The notes: generated by a model from the letters alone, not told the origin. Positions 22,730-32,415 are shown, counted from the stretch's first letter. The stretch is 64,000 bases of DNA from Wenzhouxiangella limi (GCF_010499265.1 NZ_JAAGSC010000031.1:372001-436000), one strand, 5' to 3'. Numbers and translations are program-made.

Positions 22730-23734
22730 CTACTCGGTTTCGGACTTGAGCTCGCGTTCCATCAGCACCCGAACGCCCTTGCTCGGGCTCCAGCCTTCGA
22801 ACAGGATGCCGTAAACCTGCTCGGTGATCGGCATTTCCACGTGATGACGCCGGGCCAGCCGCATGGCCTCTTCAGCGGTGCGAACGGCTTCCACAACCTG
22901 GCCGATTTCCTCCACCGCGGTCTCCAGGCTCTTGCCCTCGGCCAGCGCCAGGCCAAGCCGACGATTCCGCGACAGGTCCCCGGTACAGGTCAGTACCAGG
23001 TCACCGACGCCCGCCAGGCCGGTCAGCGTCAGCGGGCTCGCGCCCAGCGCCCTGCCCAGGCGCATCATTTCAGCCAGCCCGCGGGTAATCAGCGCCGCCC
23101 GCGTATTGCCGCCAAGGCCAAGGCCGTCAGCAATGCCGCACGCCACCGCCAGCACGTTCTTGAGCGCACCGCCCAACTCGGCCCCCGGCAGATCGGCCGT
23201 GTAGTAGGCGCGGAAGTTGTCGCCGTGCAGCCATTCGGCCCACGCCGCCCCAAAATCCGGCGTGGAAGCCGCAACCGTGACCGCGGTGGGCAGCCCCTGG
23301 GCCACTTCGCGGGCGAAGGACGGTCCGCTGATCAGCGCCAGCGGAAGATCGTTGCCCAGCGCCTCGCGCGCGACCTCGTGCAGCAGCCTTGCGCTGCCGG
23401 GCTCGAAACCCTTGGTTGCCCACGCCAGGCCGGATTCGACCGACAGCCAGGGTCGGATACGGTCCAGCGTCTCGACAAAAGCATGCGAGGGGGTGACGAT
23501 GAGCAGCTGTTGGCTGGCCTGGCAGACCTGTTCGAGGTCGGCGTTGATGTCCAACCGGTCGGGGAACTCAATCCCGGGCAGGAAACGCTCGTTGCAGCCA
23601 TCGGCCTGCACGGCGGCTACGTGCTTTTCATCGATGTCCCAGAGGCGGACGCGGTGTCCGCGCCGGGACAGATGCATACCCAGTGCGGTGCCCCACGATC
23701 CGGCACCCAGGATTCCAATCCGCCGGCTGTCCAT
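22730..23734 (-). CDS. gpsA: Glycerol-3-phosphate dehydrogenase [NAD(P)+]
   Basis: 334 residues, normal length. It makes sn-glycerol-3-phosphate for phospholipids from dihydroxyacetone phosphate. The dinucleotide fold opens with GILGAGSWGTALGMHLSRRG. The substrate site has ISGPSFAREVAQGLPTA, the catalytic lysine lies in GALKNVLAVACG, and the C-terminal half has GVGDLVLTCTGDLSRNRRLG. It follows secB by eight bases in an operon, as in many gammaproteobacteria. Confidence 0.97.
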   Translation of the reverse strand: MDSRRIGILGAGSWGTALGMHLSRRGHRVRLWDIDEKHVAAVQADGCNERFLPGIEFPDRLDINADLEQVCQASQQLLIVTPSHAFVETLDRIRPWLSVESGLAWATKGFEPGSARLLHEVAREALGNDLPLALISGPSFAREVAQGLPTAVTVAASTPDFGAAWAEWLHGDNFRAYYTADLPGAELGGALKNVLAVACGIADGLGLGGNTRAALITRGLAEMMRLGRALGASPLTLTGLAGVGDLVLTCTGDLSRNRRLGLALAEGKSLETAVEEIGQVVEAVRTAEEAMRLARRHHVEMPITEQVYGILFEGWSPSKGVRVLMERELKSETE

Positions 23735-23742
23735 CCCGGTGA

Positions 23743-24264
23743 TCAGTTGACGCTGCTGTCTTCGGCCGGCGCCTGGCCCTCGGCCTGCTGCTGTGATTCT
23801 GCCAGTCGCTGGCGGAACACGGCCTCGAAATTGATCGGCTGCAGCGGCGGCAGATAGAACCCGCCGGCGGTGATCATGGAGCCGATCTGGGCCCGGTTGT
23901 ACGGGAACAGCACGTTCGGGCAGAGCACGTTGATAACGTAGGGCATCTGCTCTTCGGTGACGTTGGCGAACTGGAAGATACCGCCGTACTGGACCTCGCA
24001 GACAAACGCCGTGCTTTCACCCTGCTTGGCGGTCACGGTCACGGTCAGAATGACTTCCATGCGGTCTTCTGCAACCTTGGCGGTGCGCTGCGCCAGGTTC
24101 AGGTTGATGTCGGGCTGCCCACCGGACTGGTCCAGTTCCTGCGGCGACTTGGCCTCGAAGGAAGCGTCCTTGAGGTAGATATGCTGCATGACCATCTGCA
24201 TGCCGCTGTTTTCGGTGGCTCCCGCCTGGGCGCCGGCGGAATTGCCCGCTGTCTCTTCAGCCAT
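23743..24264 (-). CDS. secB: Protein-export chaperone SecB
   Basis: 173 residues. A cytoplasmic tetramer that keeps precursors unfolded and hands them to SecA. Core motifs are IYLKDASFEAKSP, LNLAQRTAKVAEDRMEVILT, EVQYGGIFQFANV and LFPYNRAQIGSMITAGGFYLPPL-type segments. The N-terminal 20 residues and the C-terminal Gln/Ala tail are low-complexity extensions beyond the E. coli length. It heads the secB-gpsA pair, and the rhodanese gene lies upstream on the same strand. Confidence 0.97.
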   Translation of the reverse strand: MAEETAGNSAGAQAGATENSGMQMVMQHIYLKDASFEAKSPQELDQSGGQPDINLNLAQRTAKVAEDRMEVILTVTVTAKQGESTAFVCEVQYGGIFQFANVTEEQMPYVINVLCPNVLFPYNRAQIGSMITAGGFYLPPLQPINFEAVFRQRLAESQQQAEGQAPAEDSSVN

Positions 24265-24323
24265 GTGATTCCTCTGGTTCGATAAAGTTGATCAATCGGT
24301 TTGCAGGATAGCGCAAAGTGCGC

Positions 24324-24815
24324 TCAGCCCTGCTCGTTTTCAGGCGAAGCCTGCTTCTTGCGCGGCTTGCCCTTTTTGCCGGACTTGTCCTTTTGACGGC
24401 TGAGCGGCTGGTTGTCGCTGACCCACTGGGTCAGGCCACCGGTCAGCGCGTAGACCCGCTCAAAACCCAGCTTGACCAGGCGGTTGGCCATTTGTGGTGA
24501 CACCTGGCCGCGCTGGCAGTAGACCAGAACCGGGCGCTCTTTATGCTTGAGCAGCTGCTGGTTGCCGGCCTCGATCCGTGACGGCGGCATGTGCAGCGCG
24601 CCGTTGATGTGGCCCTTGGCAAAGTCCGTGCTGTTGGAGACGTCGATGATCAAAGGATCTTCGCGGTTGATCAGCCGAACCGCCTCCAGGGTTCCAAGCT
24701 CTTTCCATTTTCGACCCAGTCGCGCGACCTCCCAGGCCGCCCACGCGAGCACCACGGCGACGAAGAGTCCGCTCAAAAGCAGGTTGTTGCCGATGAATTC
24801 GATGAACTGGTCCAT
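24324..24815 (-). CDS. Membrane-anchored rhodanese-like protein (YibN type)
   Basis: 163 residues from the ATG at 24815. One N-terminal membrane helix (about 10-30), then a rhodanese domain with INREDPLIIDVSNSTDFAKG and the active-site loop VLVYCQRGQVSPQMA, where Cys would carry sulfur. It ends in a Lys-rich tail. It sits between secB and gpmI like E. coli yibN, but grxC, normally between yibN and secB, is absent. The longer open frame upstream of 24815 overlaps gpmI and is not coding. Confidence 0.88.
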   Translation of the reverse strand: MDQFIEFIGNNLLLSGLFVAVVLAWAAWEVARLGRKWKELGTLEAVRLINREDPLIIDVSNSTDFAKGHINGALHMPPSRIEAGNQQLLKHKERPVLVYCQRGQVSPQMANRLVKLGFERVYALTGGLTQWVSDNQPLSRQKDKSGKKGKPRKKQASPENEQG

Positions 24816-24933
24816 GCCGGTCGCTGGCCTGTGGTCAAAACTCCCCATTATCGTTGATTCCGCCATCTCGCGCCAGCACAACCGACGCCGGTGTGTGAAA
24901 TAATCGAGCCTGGTCGCACGATCCGGAACCATC

Positions 24934-26466
24934 ATGAACCGCCCTGCTCCGCTGCTGCTGCTTATTCTGGACGGCTGGGGATATCGCGCCCCAGCCCCGG
25001 ACAACGCCATCTCTGAGGCCCGGACGCCGAACTGGGACCGGCTCTGGGCGCAATGCCCCCACGGCTTCCTGAACACCTCCGGCGAGAATGTCGGGCTGCC
25101 GGCCGGACAAATGGGCAATTCCGAAGTCGGACACATGAATATCGGTGCCGGTCGCGTCGTCTACCAGGAACTGACGCGGATCAACAAGGCCATCGCCGAG
25201 GGTGATTTCGAAGCCAACCCGGCGTTTCAACAGGCCCTGGACAAAGCGGAGGAAACCGGTGGAACGGTCCACTTGATGGGCCTGGTCTCACCAGGCGGCG
25301 TGCACAGCCACGAAGAGCACCTGTTCGCGCTGCTGGCGCTGTGCAATCGGGCCGGCATCAAGTCGATTGCCGTGCATGCTTTTCTCGACGGGCGGGACAC
25401 TCCGCCGCGCAGCGCCGAACCGTCGCTACGCCGCCTCGAAGAGACGGTCGGCAAAATCGACGGTGCGCGCGTGGCCAGCGTGTCGGGCCGCTACTTCGCC
25501 ATGGACCGCGACCAGCGCTGGGACCGAACCGAGCGAGCCTGGCAGGCCATGGTGGAAGCGAGCAGCGACCTCCAGGCCGACAGCGCCGGCGAGGCGCTGG
25601 CCGCCGCCTATGCCAGGAACGAAGACGACGAGTTCGTCCAGCCGACCCTGATCGGCTCGGGCGCCGAGATCCGGGACGGCGATGTCGTGATCTTTTTCAA
25701 CTTCCGGGCTGATCGCGCCCGCCAGCTGACGCGGGCTTTCTGTGATCCGGACTTCGACCAGTTCCCGGCGTCCCGACCGGCGCTGGCCGCGATGGTGACC
25801 ATGACCCGTTACCAGGACGATTTGCCGTGCGATGTCGCCTTCCCGCCGGTTACCTTGCCCGATCTGCTGGGCGAGGTGGTCGCGCGTGCCGGCATGAAAC
25901 AGCTGCGCATTGCCGAGACCGAAAAATACGCCCACGTGACCTATTTTTTCAACGGCGGCCAGGAACAGGTGTTTGCCGATGAGGAGCGGGTGCTGATTCC
26001 CTCTCCGAAGGTGGCCACGTACGATCTGCAGCCGGAAATGAGCGCCCCGGAACTCGCCCGCAAACTGATCACCTGCATCACCGAGCGGCGCCATGACCTG
26101 ATCGTGTGCAACGTCGCCAATCCGGATATGGTCGGGCACTCCGGTCGATTGGACGCCGCCATCTCGGCGGTGGAAGCCGTCGATCGGCTCCTCGGGGGGG
26201 TGCGAGAAGCCATCGATTCGGCTGGCGGCGAAATGCTGATCACCGCCGATCACGGCAACGTCGAGCAGATGAGCGATCCCGAGACAGGACAACCGCATAC
26301 CGCCCACACACTCAACCCCGTCCCGCTGCTGTATTACGGTCCGCGTCCGCCCGAGGGAATCAGCGACGGCAGCCTGCGCGATCTCGCCCCCACCATCCTC
26401 GCCCTGCTGGGTGTGGAAAAGCCGGCGGCGATGACCGGACGTTCGCTGCTCGATGCTTCGGCATGA
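24934..26466 (+). CDS. gpmI: 2,3-bisphosphoglycerate-independent phosphoglycerate mutase
   Basis: 510 residues, normal length. It interconverts 3- and 2-phosphoglycerate in glycolysis using two Mn ions. The N-terminus LLLILDGWGYR gives a metal ligand, Ser63 in GQMGNSEVGHMNIGAGR is the phospho-acceptor, and the middle has HAFLDGRDTPPRSA. The second metal site is in NVANPDMVGHSG and ITADHGNVEQM. The next gene (envC) overlaps its 3' end by 14 bases, the conserved gpmI-envC-yibQ order. Confidence 0.97.
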   Translation: MNRPAPLLLLILDGWGYRAPAPDNAISEARTPNWDRLWAQCPHGFLNTSGENVGLPAGQMGNSEVGHMNIGAGRVVYQELTRINKAIAEGDFEANPAFQQALDKAEETGGTVHLMGLVSPGGVHSHEEHLFALLALCNRAGIKSIAVHAFLDGRDTPPRSAEPSLRRLEETVGKIDGARVASVSGRYFAMDRDQRWDRTERAWQAMVEASSDLQADSAGEALAAAYARNEDDEFVQPTLIGSGAEIRDGDVVIFFNFRADRARQLTRAFCDPDFDQFPASRPALAAMVTMTRYQDDLPCDVAFPPVTLPDLLGEVVARAGMKQLRIAETEKYAHVTYFFNGGQEQVFADEERVLIPSPKVATYDLQPEMSAPELARKLITCITERRHDLIVCNVANPDMVGHSGRLDAAISAVEAVDRLLGGVREAIDSAGGEMLITADHGNVEQMSDPETGQPHTAHTLNPVPLLYYGPRPPEGISDGSLRDLAPTILALLGVEKPAAMTGRSLLDASA

Positions 26467-27604
26467 CCGGCGCGTGGCAGTTTTCCTGGCCGCCCTGCTG
26501 CCGGTCTTCGGCCTTTCGGCAAAACCGCAGGACCCCGCCGAACTGGAACGTGATCTGGCGCAACTCCGCGCCCAGATCGAACGCATTCAGGCGCGCATTG
26601 ATGCCGATCTCGAACAGCGCGAAAACCAGCAGCGCGCGCTGGCAGACGCCGAGCGCGCGCTGGCAGATGCCGGCAAGGCCCGACACGAGACGCGCCGTCG
26701 CCTGGCCCAGACCGCTGGGGACATCGAAACCCTCGAGGGACGGATCGACAGCACCAGCGCATCGGTCGACGACATTGGCGAGCGCCTTTCCGCCCAGCTT
26801 CGGCTGATCCACCACCAAGGCACCCCGTCTGGTCTGCAGCTGCTGCTCAACCAGCAGGATCCTCGACGTCTGCGGCGCCACCTGGCCTACCACGGGCATC
26901 TGTCGCGTCAGCGATTGGCGCTGATCGAGGACCTGCAGGGCCTGCAGCAATCGCTGATCGAAGATCGGCGCGACCTGGAGCGGGAGCTGGCCCGTCTGGC
27001 CGAGCTGGAAGCCAGCCAGATCGAAACGGCAGCGCGCATCGAGCAAGAGCGCGCCAAGCGCGACCGCGCGTTACGCGAAATCGACGAACGTATCGCCTCG
27101 GGCAGCGAACGAATCGATGAACTTTGCCGCGACGCCGAAGAACTCGAAGCGCTCATCGAGGAGCTCGCTCAAGCGCTCAAGGCGGTCCCCATGGACGTGG
27201 AGGTGCCTTCTATCCTCGATCTGGCCGGGACGCTGGCACCCCCGCTGGAAGGCCGGCTGGTCCAGAGCTTCGGAGATCCGCGCGGCGGCGAAATGCGCTG
27301 GGCTGGCTGGCTGATGGAAGCGCCAGCGGGCGCACAAGTCCGCGCCATCGCCCACGGCAGGGTCGCCTACGCCGACTGGCTGCGCGGCTATGGCATGCTG
27401 GCCATCATCGATCACGGCGATGGCGTCATGAGCCTGTATGGCCATAACGAGACCCTGTTGAAGGACGTGGGCAGCTGGGTCAACCCGGGCGATGTCATTG
27501 CCTCGGTCGGGCGCTCGGGCGGGGCTGATCGCGATGCCCTGTACTTCGAAATCAGGCGCGACGGCGAGCCCGTCGATCCGTCGGACTGGTTGACCGATCC
27601 GTGA
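26453..27604 (+). CDS. envC: EnvC-type murein hydrolase activator
   Basis: 383 residues. Signal peptide (about 1-23), then long coiled-coil helices (about 25-245) full of Glu/Arg/Gln, then a LytM/M23-like domain (about 265-383). The metal site of true M23 peptidases is broken: the first zinc histidine region is MRWAGWLM, and the HxH position reads LYGHNE. This fits EnvC, which does not cut murein but activates the amidases AmiA/AmiB at the divisome. The start overlaps gpmI by 14 bases. Confidence 0.9.
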   Translation: MLRHDRRVAVFLAALLPVFGLSAKPQDPAELERDLAQLRAQIERIQARIDADLEQRENQQRALADAERALADAGKARHETRRRLAQTAGDIETLEGRIDSTSASVDDIGERLSAQLRLIHHQGTPSGLQLLLNQQDPRRLRRHLAYHGHLSRQRLALIEDLQGLQQSLIEDRRDLERELARLAELEASQIETAARIEQERAKRDRALREIDERIASGSERIDELCRDAEELEALIEELAQALKAVPMDVEVPSILDLAGTLAPPLEGRLVQSFGDPRGGEMRWAGWLMEAPAGAQVRAIAHGRVAYADWLRGYGMLAIIDHGDGVMSLYGHNETLLKDVGSWVNPGDVIASVGRSGGADRDALYFEIRRDGEPVDPSDWLTDP

Positions 27605-28461
27605 AAGTCCCGGTCCGCATCTTCACCGTGCCGATTCCGTGGTCGGCCAAGATTGCTGCTTCAATCGCCGCTACTGTCGTCGCCGCATTCGTCTCCACGG
27701 CTGCGGCCAGCCCGCCGGCCCGGATCGCGATCATCATCGACGATCTGGGCTATCAGGCCGATCTGGATCGGGCGGTACTGACACTCGATTCGCGTATCGC
27801 CGTTGCCATCCTCCCCGATGGGCCTGGCGCCACCGATTTGGCCACGCGGGCGGCCCGCCAGAGACGCGAAGCGCTGGTTCACCTCCCGCTCAGCCATGTC
27901 CGATCGGGCGACTGCGAAACGGCGCTCTGCCCGCGCCGGGAGTGGTCGGCCGAGCGCATGCGCCAGCACCTGGACCGCGCTGCCCGGCAGGTTCCCCACG
28001 CGGTCGGTTTGAACAACCATCAGGGCAGCCTTTTCACCGCCGATCCCGGATCCACCCGCCGCCTGATCGAGGGCCTGGTTCTGCTCAACCGGCACCGCGA
28101 CAAGCCGCTGTTTGTCGTCGACAGCCGGACCACGCCGCACACGCAGCTGGCCCGGGAAGCGAGCCGCGCCGGCATCGCGACCGCCCAGCGCCAGGTATTC
28201 CTGGACCATGAGCGGTCTGCAGAAGCGATCGCTCAGGCCTGGAAGCGGCTGATCGAACGGGCTCGCGATGATGGCCAGGCCATCGCGATTGGCCACCCCT
28301 ACCGGGAAACCGTGGCCTTCCTGGCCCGAGCGATACCCGCGCTGGAAGGCAGCGGCATCGAGCTCGTGCCGGTCAGTGACCTGACCAGCGCAACCGGGCC
28401 TCAGCCAGTTCCGATTGGCCAGGCAGCGCCTGCTCGCGCCTATCGTCCGTCGACCGAGTAG
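27601..28461 (+). CDS. Divergent polysaccharide deacetylase (YibQ family)
   Basis: 286 residues from a GTG that overlaps the envC stop (GTGA). Signal anchor at about 10-35, then a NodB-like domain: RIAIIIDDLGYQADLDRA, VAILPDGPGATDLA, LVHLPLSH, GLNNHQGSLFTAD and FVVDSRTTPHT. YibQ proteins are degenerate polysaccharide deacetylases found next to envC; their substrate is unknown. The short Pro-rich tail after DLTS is probably flexible. Confidence 0.88.
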   Translation: MKVPVRIFTVPIPWSAKIAASIAATVVAAFVSTAAASPPARIAIIIDDLGYQADLDRAVLTLDSRIAVAILPDGPGATDLATRAARQRREALVHLPLSHVRSGDCETALCPRREWSAERMRQHLDRAARQVPHAVGLNNHQGSLFTADPGSTRRLIEGLVLLNRHRDKPLFVVDSRTTPHTQLAREASRAGIATAQRQVFLDHERSAEAIAQAWKRLIERARDDGQAIAIGHPYRETVAFLARAIPALEGSGIELVPVSDLTSATGPQPVPIGQAAPARAYRPSTE

Positions 28462-28489
28462 CCGACGGGATATTTACTGCCCCGGAGAT

Positions 28490-30097
28490 TCAAGGGTAGA
28501 CATAGCTTGCCTGAAGACCAAGCGGGATTCCGAGCGTCCAGTAGATCAACAGGAACACCGTCCAGATGATCGCCAGCGCGACCGCGTAGGGCAGCATCAT
28601 GGAAATCAGCGTGCCGATGCCGGCGCCCTTGAAGTACTTCTTGCAAAACACCACCACCAGCGGGAAGTACGGCAGCAAGGGAGTGAGGATATTGGAGGTG
28701 GAATCGCCCACGCGGTAGGCGGCCTGGGTCAGCTCCGGCGAAATCCCCAGCTGCATCAGCATGGGCACGAAGATCGGCGCAATGATCAGCCACTTGGCCG
28801 AGGCAGAACCGACGAACAGGTTGACGAACATCGTCAGGCCGATAATGCCGACGATGGTCATCTGGGCCGGCAGGTTGAGCGCCTGCAGGAACTCGGCCCC
28901 GTTGACGGCCAGCAGGATGCCCAGGTTGGAGGCGCTGAAGGCGGCGATGAACTGGGCGGCAAAGAAGGCCATGACGATGTAGTAGCCCATCGACTCCATG
29001 GCCCGGGTCATGCCCTTGATGATGTCTTTGTGGTTTTCGATGGTGCCGGCCACGTAGCCGTAGATGATCCCGGGAATGAGGAACAGAATGAAGATCAGCG
29101 GCACGATCGAGCGCATCAGCGGTGCACCGAACGAGGTGATCGACTCGTGGAAGGCCAGGCCGGGGTCGGGATCACGCAGCGGGGAGTCCGGCAGCAGCAC
29201 GGCGATGGTCAGCAGGATCAGCGCAAGCGCGATACCCACGACGGCCCAGAACAGACCGCGCGCTTCGTGCGCGCTCAAGGGCTCCATCGTCGGCATGTCG
29301 GACATATCGCCGTCGACCGGCGTGTCCTTGATCAGGCGGGGTTCGACGATCTTGTCGGTCAGCCACCAGCCGACCCCGATGACGATGATGCTGGACGCAG
29401 CCATGAAAAACCAGTTGGCCAGCGGGTTGACATACAGTTCGGGATCCAGCACCTGGCCGGCGACCTCGGTGATACCCGCCAGCATCGGGTCGATGGCGGA
29501 AGGAATGAAGTTGGCTGAAAAGCCGCCCGATACGCCGGCAAAGGCGGCGGCAATCCCCGCCAGCGGGTGGCGACCGGCAGCGTAGAAGATCACCGCGCCC
29601 AGCGGTATGACGACGACATAACCGGCATCGGCTGCGGTATGCGAAACGATGGCGACGAGGATGAGCATCGGCGTCAGCAGGCGGACCGAGGTCCAGCCCA
29701 GCAGACGCCGCAGTCCGGCGTTGATGAACCCGGTGTGCTCGGCCACGCCCACGCCCAGCAGCGCTACCAGCACGATGCCCAGCGGCGCGAAGTTGACGAA
29801 CACCTGGACCATGTTGACCAGGAAATTCGCCATCTGATCACCTGACAATTGGTTGACCACCTGGATGGCGTCGCCGGTCGAGGGGTGGACGGCATCGAAC
29901 TGGATCGGCGCCAGCACCGCCGACAGGACCCAGACGACGACCATCAGCAGGAAGAACAACACCGCCGGGTCCGGCAGCTTGTTGCCGACCGTCTCGATCG
30001 CGCCCAGCGATCTTTCCAGCCAGGTCCGCTTGCCGGGCAAGACCTTGTGCAGGTCCGGATTGGGTGAAGAGGCGCTATTGTTGTCTTTTTCGCTCAT
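28490..30097 (-). CDS. AbgT-family transporter
   Basis: 535 residues with about eleven membrane spans. AbgT family members take up p-aminobenzoyl-glutamate (E. coli AbgT) or export sulfonamides and PABA (MtrF-like). Signatures include GNKLPDPAVLFFLLM near the start, GLRRLLGWTSVRLLTPMLIL and LPYFPLVVVFCKKYFKG near the end. No abgA/abgB hydrolase genes are near, so scavenging of folate breakdown products is not supported; export is equally possible. Its gene ends close to yibQ in a convergent arrangement. Confidence 0.92.
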   Translation of the reverse strand: MSEKDNNSASSPNPDLHKVLPGKRTWLERSLGAIETVGNKLPDPAVLFFLLMVVVWVLSAVLAPIQFDAVHPSTGDAIQVVNQLSGDQMANFLVNMVQVFVNFAPLGIVLVALLGVGVAEHTGFINAGLRRLLGWTSVRLLTPMLILVAIVSHTAADAGYVVVIPLGAVIFYAAGRHPLAGIAAAFAGVSGGFSANFIPSAIDPMLAGITEVAGQVLDPELYVNPLANWFFMAASSIIVIGVGWWLTDKIVEPRLIKDTPVDGDMSDMPTMEPLSAHEARGLFWAVVGIALALILLTIAVLLPDSPLRDPDPGLAFHESITSFGAPLMRSIVPLIFILFLIPGIIYGYVAGTIENHKDIIKGMTRAMESMGYYIVMAFFAAQFIAAFSASNLGILLAVNGAEFLQALNLPAQMTIVGIIGLTMFVNLFVGSASAKWLIIAPIFVPMLMQLGISPELTQAAYRVGDSTSNILTPLLPYFPLVVVFCKKYFKGAGIGTLISMMLPYAVALAIIWTVFLLIYWTLGIPLGLQASYVYP

Positions 30098-30121
30098 GCT
30101 AAGTTCCCGATAAGGTCTGCG

Positions 30122-30724
30122 TTACTCGGTCGCGTCGTCGTGTCCCCAGGGCGCTGGCGGCGGCTCGACCGGACGGTTCAGGTCAAACTCGGCGCGGAAT
30201 CGCCGCCCGGACCTGACCAGCTCATAGGCAAACAACTGCTCGCCCGGCCGGATTTCCATCGACCAGAAATTGCCGACTGACGCATCCAGCCCCTGGGCGA
30301 GAAATAGCGCTTTTGAGAAAGCATCGACCGGAAAGGTCTGGCGCCAGGCGCGTCCGTCATCCGTGGTGTGGCCGCCATACCAGGTCACCGCGTCTTCGCT
30401 GCCGTCCTGGTGACGGTGGTCATGCTTCAGTCGCAGGGCGTCGTCTTGCCGGGTCAGCACCCAGGTGCGCGAGCGATCGTTGCCGACATGGAGCGGTATG
30501 CGGATTTCCTGATCATTGCATTCGCGCACGTGCATGACCACGTCTTTGTCCAGCCAGCCATCGTCGGCGGGGCGCGAAAACCCGGTCATTTCACCGGCGA
30601 AAGCCGAGCCGCACAGCGCCGTGAGGTTGTCCCAAAAGATCTGCTGGCTGGATTCCGTTTCTGCCATCGCCGCAGGGCTGAGCACAAATGCGGCGAGGGC
30701 CAGCTGCCGAACAGTTCCTTGCAT
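30122..30724 (-). CDS. Secreted protein of unknown function
   Basis: 200 residues from the ATG at 30724, which gives a clean signal peptide ending AAMAET. The mature part is polar and beta-rich, with two cysteines (LCGSAF, VRECND) likely bridged in the periplasm. Segments include FWDNLTALCGSAFAGEM and TWYGGHTTDDGRAWRQ, and the end is Pro-rich. I recognise no family, though the pattern suggests a small lipocalin-like or CpcT/CpeT-like barrel. It follows abgT on the same strand (24 bases) but no functional link is evident. Confidence 0.6.
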   Translation of the reverse strand: MQGTVRQLALAAFVLSPAAMAETESSQQIFWDNLTALCGSAFAGEMTGFSRPADDGWLDKDVVMHVRECNDQEIRIPLHVGNDRSRTWVLTRQDDALRLKHDHRHQDGSEDAVTWYGGHTTDDGRAWRQTFPVDAFSKALFLAQGLDASVGNFWSMEIRPGEQLFAYELVRSGRRFRAEFDLNRPVEPPPAPWGHDDATE

Positions 30725-30829
30725 AACCCTGTCCACGGGCGATTCAACAGCGCCGAACCTTAGCACACACGAACTGGCTCAGCCAGCGTCAAGAACGCTC
30801 GCCGGCCGCGCGGAAGCCGGCCTTGGACA

Positions 30830-31540
30830 TCAGTCATCCCGATAGGCCAGGCGAATGGTTCCAGGCGCGATGCGCAGCAGCATGGCCGCTGCTACCCCCA
30901 GGGCAAAGCCGGCCAGGTGCGCCGACCAGGCCACGCCGTGCGAGGCGGGGCCGAACACGCTGTAGAGCAGTTGCAGGGTGAACCAGGAGCCGATGACCAG
31001 GATTGCCGGTACGCGGGCGAACTGCAGGTACAGGCCCAGCGGCAGCCACAGCCCCATGCGCCGGCGCGGGAACAGGCCCAGATAGACCCCGATGATGGCC
31101 GAAACGCCGCCGCTGGCGCCAATGACCGGCAGGTTCCGGATCTCGTGCAGCTGCAAGGCCGCGTAAAGGTTGGCCGCTCCGCCGAGCAGGAAAAACAGAA
31201 ACGCGAATCGCCAGTGGCCCACCGCTTTTTCCACGCTGACGCCAAAGGCCCAGAAGTAGGCCAGATTGCCCAGCAGGTGGACCCAGTCCACGTGCAGCAG
31301 CAAGGCCGAAAACAGGCCGCCCAGAACCATCAGCGATGAATGCGTCAGCGGATCGCCAAAAGCGGCAATGATGTCGGCGGGCTGGAAACTCCAGAAAGTC
31401 AGCCAGCGCTCGGAGGTTTGCAGTTCGCCTCCCAGGTACGCGGCGCTGACCGAGATCATGGCCAGGGAAATCACGGTCAACAGCCAGGGCCAGACCCAGG
31501 ACGGTGCGGCGGCGCGTTCCAGAGACGCTGTCATTCTCAC
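30830..31540 (-). CDS. Rhomboid-family intramembrane serine protease
   Basis: 236 residues, about six membrane helices. Catalytic Ser143 lies in VIGASGGVSAIIG (GxSG) and His208 in WSAHLAGFALG. The conserved HxxxxHxxxN region is LLHVDWVHLLGNLAYF (His83, His88, Asn92). All needed residues are present. The start overlaps the gspB stop by four bases, so it is coupled to a type II secretion gene. A rhombosortase role (release of GlyGly-CTERM proteins) would fit that context but the motif is that of an ordinary rhomboid. Substrate unknown. Confidence 0.88.
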   Translation of the reverse strand: MRMTASLERAAAPSWVWPWLLTVISLAMISVSAAYLGGELQTSERWLTFWSFQPADIIAAFGDPLTHSSLMVLGGLFSALLLHVDWVHLLGNLAYFWAFGVSVEKAVGHWRFAFLFFLLGGAANLYAALQLHEIRNLPVIGASGGVSAIIGVYLGLFPRRRMGLWLPLGLYLQFARVPAILVIGSWFTLQLLYSVFGPASHGVAWSAHLAGFALGVAAAMLLRIAPGTIRLAYRDD

Positions 31541-32415
31541 GGCTTGATCAGAAAACGGTAGTCGCGAAAATCGACGAGCGCACCTTGTCGACTGATTTCG
31601 GCCAGACGCGCCCCGCCCCCCAGGCTTTCGCCCTCCTGACGGCGCTCACCGTTGATGAGGACAAAACGTTCAGACGGCTCGGCGCTGAAAACATGAATAC
31701 TCAGATTCAGTTCCGGCAGCTCCTGGCGGACGGCAAACGGCAGCTCCCAGGCCTCCAGATGCTCGGTGCGCTCGGGCGTCCAATCCTCGTCTGACGGCTC
31801 CGAGGATTGCTCCGGCAACGGGTCTGCGACAGCCTCGGCGGTGGCCTCCTGCTCGGTCGGGGTTTCAGCGGCCAAGGCAGCCTCCGACTCGGCCTCGATC
31901 AATTGCTGGGCCTGCTGGGCATCGGTCACCAGGCGCTCTCTGGCGCCTTCCGGGATCACCGGGGGCGGCGTGGCAACCGCGCCGGGGCGCGCCGGTGCCG
32001 GCCGCGTCACCGATGTGGCGGGTTCCTGCGAAGGCGAGCGTCTGTCGACCACGGTTCTTCTGCGGCGCTCAACCGGTTCGGGCTGTTCGGACGCCTCAAC
32101 GGCCTCGGACGCTGACTCGGAATCCGGGGCGCCGGCCTCGGTCTGTGGCGACGCGGTTTCCGTGGGTTCCTGCGCGGCCTGTTCGACCCTCGCCGTCGGC
32201 TCGTCCGACCTTGGCCAGTCGAATGCCCCGAACCCGTAGAGCCCGACCACGACCGCCACCAGGGTCAACAAAATGGCGGTCGTGACCCACTGCCACGGCC
32301 GCAGGCCGGGGCCTGAACGGGACTCGGGCAGACCGGGGGCGGCGTCCAGATCCGGCGGCTGACCCAATCGGCGCTGGCTTTCGGACTTGCGCAGAGCGTC
32401 GAGAATGTAGGACAC
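31537..32415 (-). CDS. gspB: General secretion pathway protein B
   Basis: 292 residues. It starts with the hallmark MSYILDALRKSESQRRLGQP, has one membrane helix at about 42-63, a long Glu/Ala/Pro-rich periplasmic linker (about 70-215), and a C-terminal GspB domain (WELPFAVRQELPELNLSIHV, ERFVLINGERRQEGE, DFRDYRFLIKP). With GspA it helps the type II secretin GspD pass or assemble through peptidoglycan. It follows gspA by four bases. The main gsp operon is not in the window. Confidence 0.92.
   Translation of the reverse strand: MSYILDALRKSESQRRLGQPPDLDAAPGLPESRSGPGLRPWQWVTTAILLTLVAVVVGLYGFGAFDWPRSDEPTARVEQAAQEPTETASPQTEAGAPDSESASEAVEASEQPEPVERRRRTVVDRRSPSQEPATSVTRPAPARPGAVATPPPVIPEGARERLVTDAQQAQQLIEAESEAALAAETPTEQEATAEAVADPLPEQSSEPSDEDWTPERTEHLEAWELPFAVRQELPELNLSIHVFSAEPSERFVLINGERRQEGESLGGGARLAEISRQGALVDFRDYRFLIKP

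Noticed and set aside
30830-31540. Call of the rhomboid as rhombosortase
   Set aside because: The active-site segment GASGGVSAIIG and length fit an ordinary rhomboid; only the neighbourhood hints otherwise.
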